Counted from the stretch's first letter, positions 27,104-34,875 are shown. The stretch is DNA of 64,000 nt from Nostoc sp. ATCC 53789 (GCF_009873495.1 NZ_CP046706.1:62001-126000); one strand, 5' to 3'. The notes: a model not told the origin generated them from the sequence alone. Numbers and translations are program-made.

Positions 27104-28726
27104 ATGAAACTCTCAAATCTGCTCTCCACGCTCGATTCCCAAATTCCGATCGCCGCACTTGATGTTCTGTCTCCTGATGAGGCAACTATCATTCAGTGGT
27201 TGACAACTGAAGCTAAAGAAAAACTCAACAGTCCAGTTTTCTTTTGGAACTTGGGAGTATCCAGCCTGGAGCAATGCCTGATTGCACCGGATGGTGGGCT
27301 GGTGTTTAAGTCAGTGCCAGAGTACAAAAGACCTGCTCATACAGATCCGTTGCTGTTCGTATTCGACTATATCAATAACTTTGATGGCGTTGGCGTGTTT
27401 ATTCTGGGGGACATACACCCATTTCTTGGCAAGAATTCCCTACAGATGAGTTGGGAAATCTTGACCAGAGTGAAAAACCTTTACCACCGACTCAAACCTA
27501 CAGAAAAACGGATCGTGCTGCTGGGTCAAAACATCGAACTACACGATTCTTTGTTAAGGCTCATCCCCTACTGTGAAGTGCCACTACCGAACATTGTCCA
27601 AATTCAAGACCATTTCGAGTCATATCTGGTTTTTCTTGAAGAATCTGCTACTGAGCAGGATGTCACATTTCGAGTGTCCCTGAGTTATGAAGAAAAAGAA
27701 ACCTTTGCTCAAGCTGCGCTGGGACTGACGTTAGAGGAAGTCAGCGATTTCTTGCGACTGACCGTTAAAGAGCGTTTGAGCCAGAATGGTATTTTGATTG
27801 ATGCCGCAGTTACGCCTCTAATAGTCGAGTACAAAACTCGGCTGCTGGCTCAGATGGGAATTGAGTTAGGCAAACCTGCAACTATCCCCTTTGGCGGACT
27901 CGATTTACTGCGTGAATGGCTGATGAGGCGGCGGCGACTGTTCACTCAAGAGGCGCGATCGCTGCATCTGCCGCAACCCAAAGGCGTATTGTTGGCGGGG
28001 CCTCCCGGAGTTGGTAAAAGTTTACTTGCTAAAAACATCGCAACTATACTGAATTTACCACTCCTACAACTAGACATTGCGTCCCTTTTAGGCTCACTCG
28101 TTGGCGAGTCCGAGGGCAATGTCCGCCGCGCACTTAAAACGGCTGAAGCTATTGCCCCATGCGTATTATGGGTTGATGAGATAGAAAAAGCACTTTCGGG
28201 AACTGGTGACACGAGTGGAGTCTCACAGAGGATTCTGGGCAATATTCTCACGTTTATGTCGGAATCACAGTGTGGTGTGTTTGTCGTGGCAACTTGCAAT
28301 GACCCCTCAGCACTGCCAAGTGAGCTAAAACGGAAAGGCCGCTTCGATGAAAATTTCTTTGTTGACTTGCCCACAGAACCTGAGCGTGTACAGATTCTGG
28401 GGATTCATCTACAACGTTTTGGCATTCACCTGGAATCCGAATATCTCGAAGCGATCGCCGCGAACACCACAAAGTTTTCAGGGGCAGAACTGGAAACGCT
28501 AGCATCTGAAGCTGCTCTGCTGGCATTCGATGAGGGTAGACCGCAGCAGGTAACACTTACTGACCTCGAAACCTGTCGTCAAACCATTACCCCACTTGCA
28601 ATTCAGGATGCGGCGGCGGTTGAAAGAATGCAGGTGTGGGCATCCACCGCACGACGAGCTAGTAGTCCTGTGGTTGCAGCGCAAACTCAATCTTTGCGTG
28701 CTGCTAAGTTTCGGAATATGAACTGA
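27104..28726 (+). CDS. AAA+ ATPase, Ycf46-like
   Basis: 540 residues, the usual Ycf46 length. The N-terminal half is the family-specific alpha/beta region. Walker A GPPGVGKS is near residue 300, Walker B CVLWVDEIEK near 354, and sensor/arginine-finger features ATCNDPSALPSELKRKGRFD follow. Ycf46 proteins are AAA+ ATPases of cyanobacteria and plastids, linked to inorganic-carbon use in one cyanobacterium but otherwise uncharacterised. This copy lies with DUF1257 and DUF2997 on what looks like a plasmid. All nucleotide-binding motifs appear intact. Confidence 0.9.
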   Translation: MKLSNLLSTLDSQIPIAALDVLSPDEATIIQWLTTEAKEKLNSPVFFWNLGVSSLEQCLIAPDGGLVFKSVPEYKRPAHTDPLLFVFDYINNFDGVGVFILGDIHPFLGKNSLQMSWEILTRVKNLYHRLKPTEKRIVLLGQNIELHDSLLRLIPYCEVPLPNIVQIQDHFESYLVFLEESATEQDVTFRVSLSYEEKETFAQAALGLTLEEVSDFLRLTVKERLSQNGILIDAAVTPLIVEYKTRLLAQMGIELGKPATIPFGGLDLLREWLMRRRRLFTQEARSLHLPQPKGVLLAGPPGVGKSLLAKNIATILNLPLLQLDIASLLGSLVGESEGNVRRALKTAEAIAPCVLWVDEIEKALSGTGDTSGVSQRILGNILTFMSESQCGVFVVATCNDPSALPSELKRKGRFDENFFVDLPTEPERVQILGIHLQRFGIHLESEYLEAIAANTTKFSGAELETLASEAALLAFDEGRPQQVTLTDLETCRQTITPLAIQDAAAVERMQVWASTARRASSPVVAAQTQSLRAAKFRNMN

Positions 28727-28737
28727 GAAATAATCTT

Positions 28738-28826
28738 GGGGAAAGGGGAAAGGGGAAAGGGGAAAGGGGAAAGGAATAAAGAAAACCCTCTTTCCCCCTT
28801 CCCCTTTTCCCCTTTTCCTTTTACCC
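28738..28826. repeat. Polypurine/polypyrimidine inverted repeat without ORF
   Basis: Five GGGGAAA units on the left face CCCCTTTTCC units on the right across a loop of about 20 bases. The element lies 11 bases past the stop of the AAA+ gene. The same unit flanks the IVP gene at 34411-34875. Here it may serve as a terminator or be an ORF-less form of that element. Confidence 0.7.
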
Positions 28827-28924
28827 TTCTTGAGGGCGATTGTCTCCTGATTCTATGGGGGCAATCACTCTTTTTTTTAGTAATTGAGAGCAACCAATTA
28901 ACATAGTTAATAAGGCGAATAAAG

Positions 28925-29281
28925 ATGACGACAGACTTAGTTACTTATTACGGGCAGACTCCAACTATTGACCAACTGGTTGATAAATATGGTGTGTATT
29001 TAGAGAAGTTGGACAGACAAACTAAGCTTATGCTCCGAATGGCATTAGCAACTTACATTTTTACGTTAGAAAAAGACAGTTCTACTAAGCATACTGTTGC
29101 TGAGGCACTTGAGGATGCCTTGTCTAATCTGGGCTTATTAGTTTCATATCCATTGTATAAAAACTTGTTTGAGGATGTCTGCTCTGTTTTAAATGGACTA
29201 ACAACTCTGGAAGCGGAAACATTACTTGAAGCACTACAACATCAAATTCGATGGGGCAATGCCCAGAAGTTAGCGAGTTGA
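28925..29281 (+). CDS. Small hypothetical helical protein (118 aa)
   Basis: 118 residues, predominantly helical, with YYGQTPTIDQLVDKYGVYLE at the start and many Leu residues. I recognise no family. It is 13 bases before the WGR gene and is probably expressed with it. Confidence 0.65.
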   Translation: MTTDLVTYYGQTPTIDQLVDKYGVYLEKLDRQTKLMLRMALATYIFTLEKDSSTKHTVAEALEDALSNLGLLVSYPLYKNLFEDVCSVLNGLTTLEAETLLEALQHQIRWGNAQKLAS

Positions 29282-29294
29282 CTGGGTTAAAAAC

Positions 29295-29855
29295 ATGGAA
29301 ATCTATTTAGTCTTTGTTGATACTATCCGAAACAGCAATAAATTCTGGGCGGCCATTGTCGAAGATGGTAATTTAACAGTGCAGTGGGGCAGAGTCGGCT
29401 ATCAAGCGCAAACCAAAGTTCACACATTAGGCAATCATCAGAGAGCGGTTAGCAAATTCAACACTCTGGTAGCCGAAAAGATGATGAAAGGCTACAGAAG
29501 AAGTCAGTCAAAAATCGATAGTAATTGTGAAGTTTCTGAAATCAACAGAGCCATTGAATTACTAAAGATTATCCGTCCTTATGTAGAGCAGAGAAATTTT
29601 TCAGTTGCTTATATCAATGCTCTAAATCAATATCTGAAGATTGTCCCAACACCTTTAGGTATGCAAATCGAACCATACAGGGTATATCGCTCAGTAGAAG
29701 ATGTCGATTATCAAATGGGATTACTCAATTCTCTATTGGCGACACCTGCACCAATTGCTGCTGCGGTGGCTGTTGGTCATGCCCCTGAAGCAACAGCAGA
29801 AACGGCAGTTGTCAGTCTTAAGACTATCAGTAAGAACTTCTGGCGACATTTGTAA
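29295..29855 (+). CDS. WGR-domain protein
   Basis: 186 residues. The N-terminal 70 residues form a WGR domain: KFWAAIVEDGNLTVQWGRVG, then Q.KVHTLGNHQRAVSKFNTLVAEKMMKGY. WGR domains are DNA-end or nucleic-acid binding modules known from PARPs, bacterial MolR-like proteins and defence ATPases. The C-terminal part is helical and ends in an Ala-rich segment. No catalytic domain is attached. It lies 13 bases after the small gene upstream. Confidence 0.85.
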   Translation: MEIYLVFVDTIRNSNKFWAAIVEDGNLTVQWGRVGYQAQTKVHTLGNHQRAVSKFNTLVAEKMMKGYRRSQSKIDSNCEVSEINRAIELLKIIRPYVEQRNFSVAYINALNQYLKIVPTPLGMQIEPYRVYRSVEDVDYQMGLLNSLLATPAPIAAAVAVGHAPEATAETAVVSLKTISKNFWRHL

Positions 29856-29926
29856 TTTGAGAAGCGTCACTTTGTAAGAGATGCCAAATAGCTACACTTC
29901 ATTTTGGAATATTGTTTGAGTAAATT

Positions 29927-30196
29927 ATGGAAATCAAGACTATTGCTGTAACTTACACGCGTAAGTTCAATTTAGGTGACTACGAATCTTTAGAGTTAAC
30001 TTGCTCACTATGGGGACAAATTGACCCAAAAGAAGAAGATGCACAAGGGACGACACAATTTCTATTTCAACAAGCAAAGGATTCAGTTAAGGAAGCTGCA
30101 ATCCCAGTAATTAAAGCTTCCACACATCAAATGAATAAAGCCAAAATGTACAAGCACTCTGCAACAAATCAATTTGATGATCTTGATAATTTCTAA
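29927..30196 (+). CDS. Small hypothetical protein (89 aa)
   Basis: 89 residues. The N-terminal half looks like a beta-rich domain (VTYTRKFNLGDYESLELTCS), followed by a helix and a polar C-terminus. It is followed by a clear intrinsic terminator, which closes this transcription unit. Confidence 0.65.
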   Translation: MEIKTIAVTYTRKFNLGDYESLELTCSLWGQIDPKEEDAQGTTQFLFQQAKDSVKEAAIPVIKASTHQMNKAKMYKHSATNQFDDLDNF

Positions 30197-30231
30197 TAAC
30201 TAAGATTCACGTTTTAAATTCAAAAATACTT

Positions 30232-30265
30232 TAGTCAAGCATTAATACTGCTTGGCTATTTTTTT
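30232..30265 (+). terminator. Intrinsic terminator
   Basis: TAGTCAAGCA (30232-30241) pairs with TGCTTGGCTA (30249-30258) with one G-T pair, followed directly by seven T residues. This is a convincing Rho-independent terminator for the genes ending at 30196. Confidence 0.8.
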
Positions 30266-30309
30266 CTGCCATCGCTTTGCTTCCTACAAACCACAACAGG
30301 AAAGACATC

Positions 30310-30507
30310 ATGCCTAAAAAAGCTAACCCAGTCCCAAAAGACCATTCCCAGTTATGCCTTCAGTACCTCCGCCGTTGCGGTGGCAGCGCTCGATTATCTG
30401 CCATCAGCTTTAGTCTCTGTGTCATACAAACATTAGTTAATCGCAAGCTGGTAAAAGTGACAAATACAGGTGCAGGATTTTTTGTGGAGTTGGATGAAGC
30501 GAAATGA
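30310..30507 (+). CDS. Small basic hypothetical protein (65 aa)
   Basis: I chose the ATG at 30310, preceded by AGGAAAG, over a TTG at 30277. The 65 residues look like a small winged-helix or HTH-like fold (YLRRCGGSARLSAISFSLCV, then RKLVKVTNTGAGFFVEL). It overlaps the next gene by four bases (ATGA), indicating translational coupling. Confidence 0.6.
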   Translation: MPKKANPVPKDHSQLCLQYLRRCGGSARLSAISFSLCVIQTLVNRKLVKVTNTGAGFFVELDEAK

Positions 30508-30719
30508 AAATACAAGTCGAGCAGCTAACTGCTAACGAATTTTTGTGGGCGAAAGACTGGATAAAAGAGTGTTTGCCTTGGCGCGATTTATCCTGCCCTG
30601 AAGAAGTTGAAGAACTCACAGAACAAGAAATAATTTCCGGCATCAAAATCCACTATAGCGGAGGGATAAAACAGTTCAAGTTGTCTGTAGAGGATCATAT
30701 TTTTCCTAGTAATTCATGA
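30504..30719 (+). CDS. Small acidic hypothetical protein (71 aa)
   Basis: 71 residues, acidic, Trp-containing (FLWAKDWIKECLPW). It is coupled to the previous gene by a four-base overlap and followed within 15 bases by a membrane-protein gene. No family recognised. Confidence 0.6.
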   Translation: MKIQVEQLTANEFLWAKDWIKECLPWRDLSCPEEVEELTEQEIISGIKIHYSGGIKQFKLSVEDHIFPSNS

Positions 30720-30734
30720 GAATAAGTGAAACCG

Positions 30735-31079
30735 ATGGCTAATCACAAACAAATTGCTCGTTCAAGTATGCAAGAGCCAAAAGTCCGGTTAGTTAAAAAT
30801 CATCGTCCAAGAAGACGATTCAACTCCAAAGTATTCATAGATCGCACCATAGAAACAACTGCAATTATCTCTCTACTAATTACTGGATTTTCTGGAGTTG
30901 GGGCAATGGCTTGTTGGGGGCTAGAAGTAATCGAGACAAATGCTAATCCCAACATAATCATCTCTGGTTGGGAGCAGCAAAAAAATATTTGCCTGGGTGC
31001 AATGCTCGTCAGTTTTTCCGCCTTCTTAGGGAGTTCTTTAGTCGGAGCAAGTGTAAGTATTCAACGAGATAAATTTTAG
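30735..31079 (+). CDS. Small two-segment membrane protein
   Basis: 114 residues from the ATG at 30735; a GTG nine bases upstream is an alternative. A basic N-terminus is followed by two hydrophobic segments, about residues 38-62 (ETTAIISLLITGFSGVGAMA) and 84-105 (LGAMLVSFSAFLGSSLVGAS). The likely topology is two membrane spans with both ends on the same side. No family recognised. Confidence 0.65.
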   Translation: MANHKQIARSSMQEPKVRLVKNHRPRRRFNSKVFIDRTIETTAIISLLITGFSGVGAMACWGLEVIETNANPNIIISGWEQQKNICLGAMLVSFSAFLGSSLVGASVSIQRDKF

Positions 31080-31093
31080 GTGAGTTAACGGCA

Positions 31094-31306
31094 ATGAAAG
31101 AGTACAAAACCAAACATGGCGGCTACAAAATCGAGACTACTGAATTATCAGATGGTGCTGTAGATGTTCACGTTGGGAAGCAGGGCTTTTTTAAAACAAC
31201 TTGGGCATCACCTTCAACTCAAACTTTTGACAATCATACACAAGCTGTTGGCCACGCAAAAAAGGCTATTGATAACGGCGAAATCGATTCAGTTTTACAA
31301 AGTTGA
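31094..31306 (+). CDS. Small hypothetical protein (70 aa)
   Basis: 70 residues with a beta-rich pattern (YKIETTELSDGAVDVHVGKQ). It starts 14 bases after the membrane-protein gene, so probably belongs to the same operon. No family recognised. Confidence 0.6.
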   Translation: MKEYKTKHGGYKIETTELSDGAVDVHVGKQGFFKTTWASPSTQTFDNHTQAVGHAKKAIDNGEIDSVLQS

Positions 31307-31358
31307 AACTAATGGAAATTCGTTCCTTTCAACCATCTAAATTTAGAGGAGCAAGAAA

Positions 31359-31715
31359 ATGACATTAACTTTAGATAATCGCTCTCGAAACAAAGAATCG
31401 TCCTTGACGCAAGCATTACGGCAGATACAACAGCTAAACTCCAAGATTCAAGAGTTAGAGCAGCAGCATCAAGATTACGTGCAGAAGCAACAGAATTTGA
31501 TTCCAGCGATCGCTGAGATTTGTATTTCTCCGATCCAGGAAGTACAGGCGCTGCGGATTCTGATTTATCGGGGAGAGACAGGCTGTCGGCAGTACCTGCG
31601 TTCAGTGTTGGTTAAACAAAGTCAGGCTTCAAAAATGACCACAGAACAAATAGAAAAACCCGCTTTAGATAAAAGAGCCAAAAACCGGGGTTTTCTGCAA
31701 AATTCAAAAAAATGA
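31359..31715 (+). CDS. Small coiled-coil protein (118 aa)
   Basis: 118 residues. Residues about 16-45 are a Gln/Leu/Glu-rich coiled coil, followed by a compact region ending in a basic tail. A strong ribosome site (GAGGAGC) precedes the ATG. It is the last gene before the minus-strand RHH gene and a region with long inverted repeats. Confidence 0.6.
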   Translation: MTLTLDNRSRNKESSLTQALRQIQQLNSKIQELEQQHQDYVQKQQNLIPAIAEICISPIQEVQALRILIYRGETGCRQYLRSVLVKQSQASKMTTEQIEKPALDKRAKNRGFLQNSKK

Positions 31716-31761
31716 ATTTTCTTTCTCACAGAGGCGCGGAATCAGTCAGGGCAAGGGATTG

Positions 31762-31885
31762 AGCAGACCATGAGACAGTTATTTTCACGGCATTACTAGG
31801 GTTTTGAGCCTCATCGAAATCATCCGCGTGTCCCAAAGCCTTGATGCTACCGTGTTTGAGGTCGAGCAGAGTCTCATGGTCTGCT
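31762..31885. other. Region closed by a perfect 15-bp inverted repeat
   Basis: AGCAGACCATGAGAC (31762-31776) and GTCTCATGGTCTGCT (31871-31885) are perfect inverted copies 94 bases apart. The minus-strand ORF at 31726-31950 covers the region, but its composition and its overlap with a terminator make it doubtful as a gene. The element could be a structured RNA or a foldback DNA element. Confidence 0.45.
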
Positions 31886-31907
31886 TGCTTTTTAGCGAAG
31901 GCACAAA

Positions 31908-31936
31908 AAAAAAGGGGTGCAATATCCCCCTTTTGA
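31908..31936 (-). terminator. Intrinsic terminator of the RHH-like gene
   Basis: Read on the minus strand, AAAAGGGGG and CCCC form a stem followed by a run of nine T residues. It lies 16 bases past the stop of the minus-strand gene at 31952-32167. Confidence 0.75.
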
Positions 31937-31951
31937 CTAAATCCCGTCAAC

Positions 31952-32167
31952 TTATTCAGCTGTACTTTGTGCTTCAGGAATCAAACCCAACTGGTAACGG
32001 GCAAGAGTTCCTTGAAGGTGAAGCGCAAATCCTTTTTCCCAAAAGACGCGATGCATTTCTGACTCATTCCAGCCCTCCATTGCTTGAACTCGCTTTGCTG
32101 CTTCATACAACGGTTCTGGAATAGAAACTCCAGTCTGAACCATTTTTGGTGTAGTTTTCTTAGGCAT
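31952..32167 (-). CDS. Small ribbon-helix-helix-like protein (71 aa)
   Basis: 71 residues: a basic N-terminus with MVQTGVSIPEPLYEAAKRV and a second helix beginning EGWNESEMHRVF, a spacing that fits a ribbon-helix-helix DNA-binding fold. It is divergent from the operon starting at 32316. The gap between them holds inverted repeats, so it may be the repressor of both directions; this is inference. Confidence 0.6.
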   Translation of the reverse strand: MPKKTTPKMVQTGVSIPEPLYEAAKRVQAMEGWNESEMHRVFWEKGFALHLQGTLARYQLGLIPEAQSTAE

Positions 32168-32201
32168 TTTCTCCTCGACAATAACACTTACCTAACTTTA
32201 C

Positions 32202-32267
32202 CCCTATAGTTCTATGTTTTTTCCGAGAATTTTTTCAGAATAATAGCTCATCTATAGGGTTATAGAT
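32202..32267. promoter_or_regulatory. Operator-like dyads between divergent genes
   Basis: CCCTATAG at 32202-32209 faces CTATAGGG at 32252-32259, and the second copy is itself part of ATCTATA-GGGT-TATAGAT (32250-32267). Dyads of this kind in a 148-base divergent gap are typical binding sites of small repressors such as RHH proteins. Confidence 0.5.
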
Positions 32268-32315
32268 GGGGTATTTATGTTAATCTAGAATTGCAAAGAT
32301 GTTACGGCTGTTTCT

Positions 32316-32762
32316 ATGGCAGGAACAATTCTGAGGAACGAATATGAAAAAATTGTTGGTCAAGTTAGTGATTACACTTGGCCAAGAATTCTTCGTCGAT
32401 TAGAAATATCTGATACCACCAGTGCTAAAGCAGGGGTAATTCTGCTGGTGAGAGCTTATGCTCAACTAAAGCTTTTAAACCCCAATCGCACCATTCGATT
32501 ATCAGATGTTCAACGCTACGAATTTATTTGTTCAAACTTGCCACAATTGTCATGCAACGGCGCTCAACTCTTTGAAGCATTACAAAGGCTAGAACCGCGA
32601 CCATCTAAACCAACAATTTATCGGTGGGGTCAAGAAATTGGAGTGCCATTTTCTGTGGACAAGATGTACACAGAAATTGAAATTCAGCAATGGGTAAAGA
32701 AAATTGCTTCTCAAACTAAATTTAAGTTTCGTCAACCTAAATCAATTGGAGCCACTTCATGA
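32316..32762 (+). CDS. Hypothetical protein, first gene of the ATPase operon
   Basis: 148 residues, helical and basic, with possible HTH segments (TIYRWGQEIGVPFSVDKMYT). It may bind DNA. It overlaps the next gene by four bases. It opens a group of plus-strand genes that ends with an FtsK/VirD4-like ATPase and an HNH-like gene. Confidence 0.65.
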   Translation: MAGTILRNEYEKIVGQVSDYTWPRILRRLEISDTTSAKAGVILLVRAYAQLKLLNPNRTIRLSDVQRYEFICSNLPQLSCNGAQLFEALQRLEPRPSKPTIYRWGQEIGVPFSVDKMYTEIEIQQWVKKIASQTKFKFRQPKSIGATS

Positions 32763-33271
32763 ACGATTTACAAGAACTTCTCATTGCTAATGGAATCGAA
32801 ATGAGTTCTGAAGAACTACGCTTGTACTTACAACAGAAAAGCGTAGATCCTGATGCGATTACTGAGGCAGAAATTATTGCCATCTCTGACGAACTTGTGG
32901 CACTCAAAAAAGCTAGTAATTTAATTGTTTCTAGCAATGGTAAAACAGCTAAAGCTACCAAACGTACTGCCAAAACCAATAAAGCTCAACAGAGCATGAG
33001 TGATTATAAAACTTCACTTGCCAATCAGGCCAAGCAGTCGTTAGCAGAGATTCAATCTTTTAATTCTGCAATTACCCAAGGGACACGTGAGTTTGCTCAC
33101 AAGGAGGCAGTTGAAACAATCGAAACTTTAGCTAATGTGTCTAACGAGTATTTAGCAGAAGTAGCACAGTTCGCCAAAGAATTCCAGGGAGAACCAGAAG
33201 CCTTTTTTCGGTTCGGTCAGGAGATTACATCGTTCTATCTCTCTGCTAGCAATGCAGATGCGACCGAATAA
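32759..33271 (+). CDS. Hypothetical helical protein (170 aa)
   Basis: 170 residues. The N-terminal 65 residues resemble an acidic helical domain with DPDAITEAEIIAISDELVAL; then a Lys/Thr-rich linker (KTAKATKRTAKTNKAQ) and a C-terminal helical region. It is coupled to the previous gene by a four-base overlap, and the next ORF begins inside its end. Confidence 0.65.
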   Translation: MNDLQELLIANGIEMSSEELRLYLQQKSVDPDAITEAEIIAISDELVALKKASNLIVSSNGKTAKATKRTAKTNKAQQSMSDYKTSLANQAKQSLAEIQSFNSAITQGTREFAHKEAVETIETLANVSNEYLAEVAQFAKEFQGEPEAFFRFGQEITSFYLSASNADATE

Positions 33272-33470
33272 ATTCATCTTGGTAGCAGCAGTACTAAATC
33301 TGCTGCTATTAACCCTCGTTTTGGGCGTGGCAATATATGGAGCAACAAGACCAAACCCATCGCAAAGCATTAAATATTCACCTGAAGAAGGACGGGGAAT
33401 TGAATCTGTCAGGGCTGACACTAGAAAATCTGACAACAGAAGAATTCCTGGTAGTCCAGCAAATTATTGA
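33252..33470 (+). CDS. Small single-span membrane protein overlapping its neighbours
   Basis: 72 residues. A short basic start is followed by one hydrophobic segment (FILVAAVLNLLLLTLVLGVA, residues about 8-27) and a polar, basic tail. It overlaps the preceding gene by 20 bases and the following gene by 134 bases in a different frame. Both overlapping products look protein-like, so I keep both with reduced confidence. Confidence 0.5.
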   Translation: MQMRPNKFILVAAVLNLLLLTLVLGVAIYGATRPNPSQSIKYSPEEGRGIESVRADTRKSDNRRIPGSPANY

Positions 33471-33657
33471 TGAGTCGAGAGTGCGCTCGCAGTCCAATAG
33501 ACAGATTGAGGAATTGATGCAACGGGGAATGATGGCTCAAACTGCGATCGCAGCTTTTACTATATTGATGTTTTCGTTCATGGGTATATATGGCATAACC
33601 CGATATATCGGCTCACAAGTTCAACAAGTTCAGCAGACTTATACCAATTTTAAGTAG
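33337..33657 (+). CDS. Small membrane protein with C-terminal span (106 aa)
   Basis: 106 residues. The N-terminal 65 residues are soluble (LNLSGLTLENLTTEEFLVVQ), and one membrane segment lies at about residues 72-92 (AQTAIAAFTILMFSFMGIYG). It starts inside the preceding ORF in another frame. It is followed after 16 bases by the next gene of the operon. Confidence 0.65.
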   Translation: MEQQDQTHRKALNIHLKKDGELNLSGLTLENLTTEEFLVVQQIIDESRVRSQSNRQIEELMQRGMMAQTAIAAFTILMFSFMGIYGITRYIGSQVQQVQQTYTNFK

Positions 33658-33673
33658 TAGGGGGGAGAAAGCA

Positions 33674-34114
33674 ATGTTAGGGAAATGGCTTCCTGGTTTA
33701 TTTGGTAGTAAAGGTGATGGAGTAGTATCAACGGATTTAAGAGTTGGGGATGCGACCCAAATTGAGGGTAATTTACCTGCATCAATCCGCGATCGCTACA
33801 CATTGCCAGCTTACACTACAGCAAAGCAGGTTCTTGATGAAGCAGAAGTGGCTGGCACTCTAAAAGCACAGAAGTGGTTGCACACTAAATTTTCCCGGCA
33901 CAGGCTCAAGCAGTTGCAATCCTTGGCAGAGATGTATAAAAACCAATTGGCATATTCCCAAGAAGCCATGAAGGTTGAGGAAGATTTGCAGCGAACCAGG
34001 GGATTACATGGGGAGGCAGTGATCCGTCATGCCTTCGGTTCCCAGGAACAGCAGCGTCAACTTGGGGGATACGAAAAAGCATTTGATGAAGTGGGTGATA
34101 GCTTTAGGTTCTAG
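33674..34114 (+). CDS. Hypothetical operon protein with an N-terminal KWLPGLFG motif
   Basis: 146 residues. The start MLGKWLPGLFGSKGDG resembles the C-terminal end SKFFPGLCGR of the protein encoded at 36835-37143. The rest is helical and charged. A clear ribosome site (GGGGGGAGAAAG) precedes the ATG. It is three bases before the next gene. No family recognised. Confidence 0.65.
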   Translation: MLGKWLPGLFGSKGDGVVSTDLRVGDATQIEGNLPASIRDRYTLPAYTTAKQVLDEAEVAGTLKAQKWLHTKFSRHRLKQLQSLAEMYKNQLAYSQEAMKVEEDLQRTRGLHGEAVIRHAFGSQEQQRQLGGYEKAFDEVGDSFRF

Positions 34115-34117
34115 GTT

Positions 34118-34405
34118 ATGCAAATCAAGCTCTCTCATATAGGATATGCAGTGTCTGGGGTTGGCTTTTCTATGTTTATGGGTTATTTATCCGTTGCCAG
34201 CCCCGTTAGTCGATACATTCTTTGGTTTATTGGCATAATTTCTATCTGCTGCATAGTTCTGGGGTTATTCAACTTTGGCGGTTTAGTCATTAAAGGATTC
34301 GGCTTTAACCGCAAAACTTTCATTATTGGATTAATGCCTGGAGTCATATTTCTGTTTGTGTTTTTGACTTTAGTTGCAGCCGGTGTTGCGTTGGGGGTGA
34401 GGTAA
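34118..34405 (+). CDS. Small polytopic membrane protein (95 aa)
   Basis: 95 residues with three hydrophobic segments, near residues 8-25, 30-55 (YILWFIGIISICCIVLGLFN) and 68-93 (FIIGLMPGVIFLFVFLTLVA). It is the last operon gene before the IVP insertion. Its position next to the FtsK/VirD4-like ATPase suggests a membrane partner, as inference only. Confidence 0.7.
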   Translation: MQIKLSHIGYAVSGVGFSMFMGYLSVASPVSRYILWFIGIISICCIVLGLFNFGGLVIKGFGFNRKTFIIGLMPGVIFLFVFLTLVAAGVALGVR

Positions 34406-34410
34406 TGTTA

Positions 34411-34875
34411 GGGGAAAAGGGAAAAGGGGAAAGGGAAAAGGGGGAAATAAATGGAGAGAAAGAAAGTTGAGAGTTTTGAAGATTTAAGAGTGTGGCAAAA
34501 AGGAATTGAGTTAGTTAAATGCATTTACTTAATTACTAAAGAAGGTGAGTTAAGTAGAGATTTCGGTTTAAAAGACCAATTAAGACGCGCTTCTGTTTCA
34601 ATACCCACAAATATTGCTGAGGGGTTTGAGCGATATTCTCGAAAAGAATATGTAAATTTTCTGAATATTGCGAAAGGATCTGCGGGAGAAGTTCGGAGTC
34701 TGTTAAGAGTCGCATTGGAAATTGGTTATTTAGAGCAACAAACTTACTCAAACCTTTATAACCAAGCTTTAAATTTAAGCCGAATGTTATCTAATCAAAT
34801 TCAATCCATAAATCAATCACCAAAGTAATAAAATCTTACCCTTTTCCCCTTCCCCTTTTCCCCTTTCCCTTTTTC
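34411..34875. mobile_element. Putative small element: IVP gene between purine/pyrimidine inverted repeats
   Basis: GGGGAAAAGGGAAAAGGGGA-type repeats (34411-34447) lie just before the IVP gene and CCCTTTTCCCCTTCCCC-type repeats (34839-34875) just after it, in inverted orientation. The unit sits between the membrane-protein gene and the ATPase gene of an otherwise tight operon. An ORF-less version of the repeat is at 28738-28826. Mobility is inferred; there is no transposase in the unit, and no target duplication was identified. Confidence 0.5.
34451..34828 (+). CDS. Four-helix-bundle protein (23S rRNA intervening-sequence protein family)
   Basis: 125 residues with the family signature: FEDLRVWQKGIELVKCIYL, then LKDQLRRASVSIPTNIAEGF and KEYVNFLNIAKGSAGEVRSL. 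These proteins were named from 23S rRNA intervening sequences and are related to the accessory protein Avd of diversity-generating retroelements, but there is no reverse transcriptase here. The function of solitary copies is unknown. It is enclosed by inverted repeats and interrupts an operon, which suggests arrival as a unit. Confidence 0.93.
   Translation: MERKKVESFEDLRVWQKGIELVKCIYLITKEGELSRDFGLKDQLRRASVSIPTNIAEGFERYSRKEYVNFLNIAKGSAGEVRSLLRVALEIGYLEQQTYSNLYNQALNLSRMLSNQIQSINQSPK

Noticed and set aside
31726..31950. Minus-strand ORF of 74 codons
   Set aside because: It includes the RHH gene's terminator and a long perfect inverted repeat. I describe the structure instead, though a real small protein is not excluded.
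34451..34828. Diversity-generating retroelement
   Set aside because: The IVP protein is related to Avd, but there is no reverse transcriptase or template/variable repeat pair in the window.
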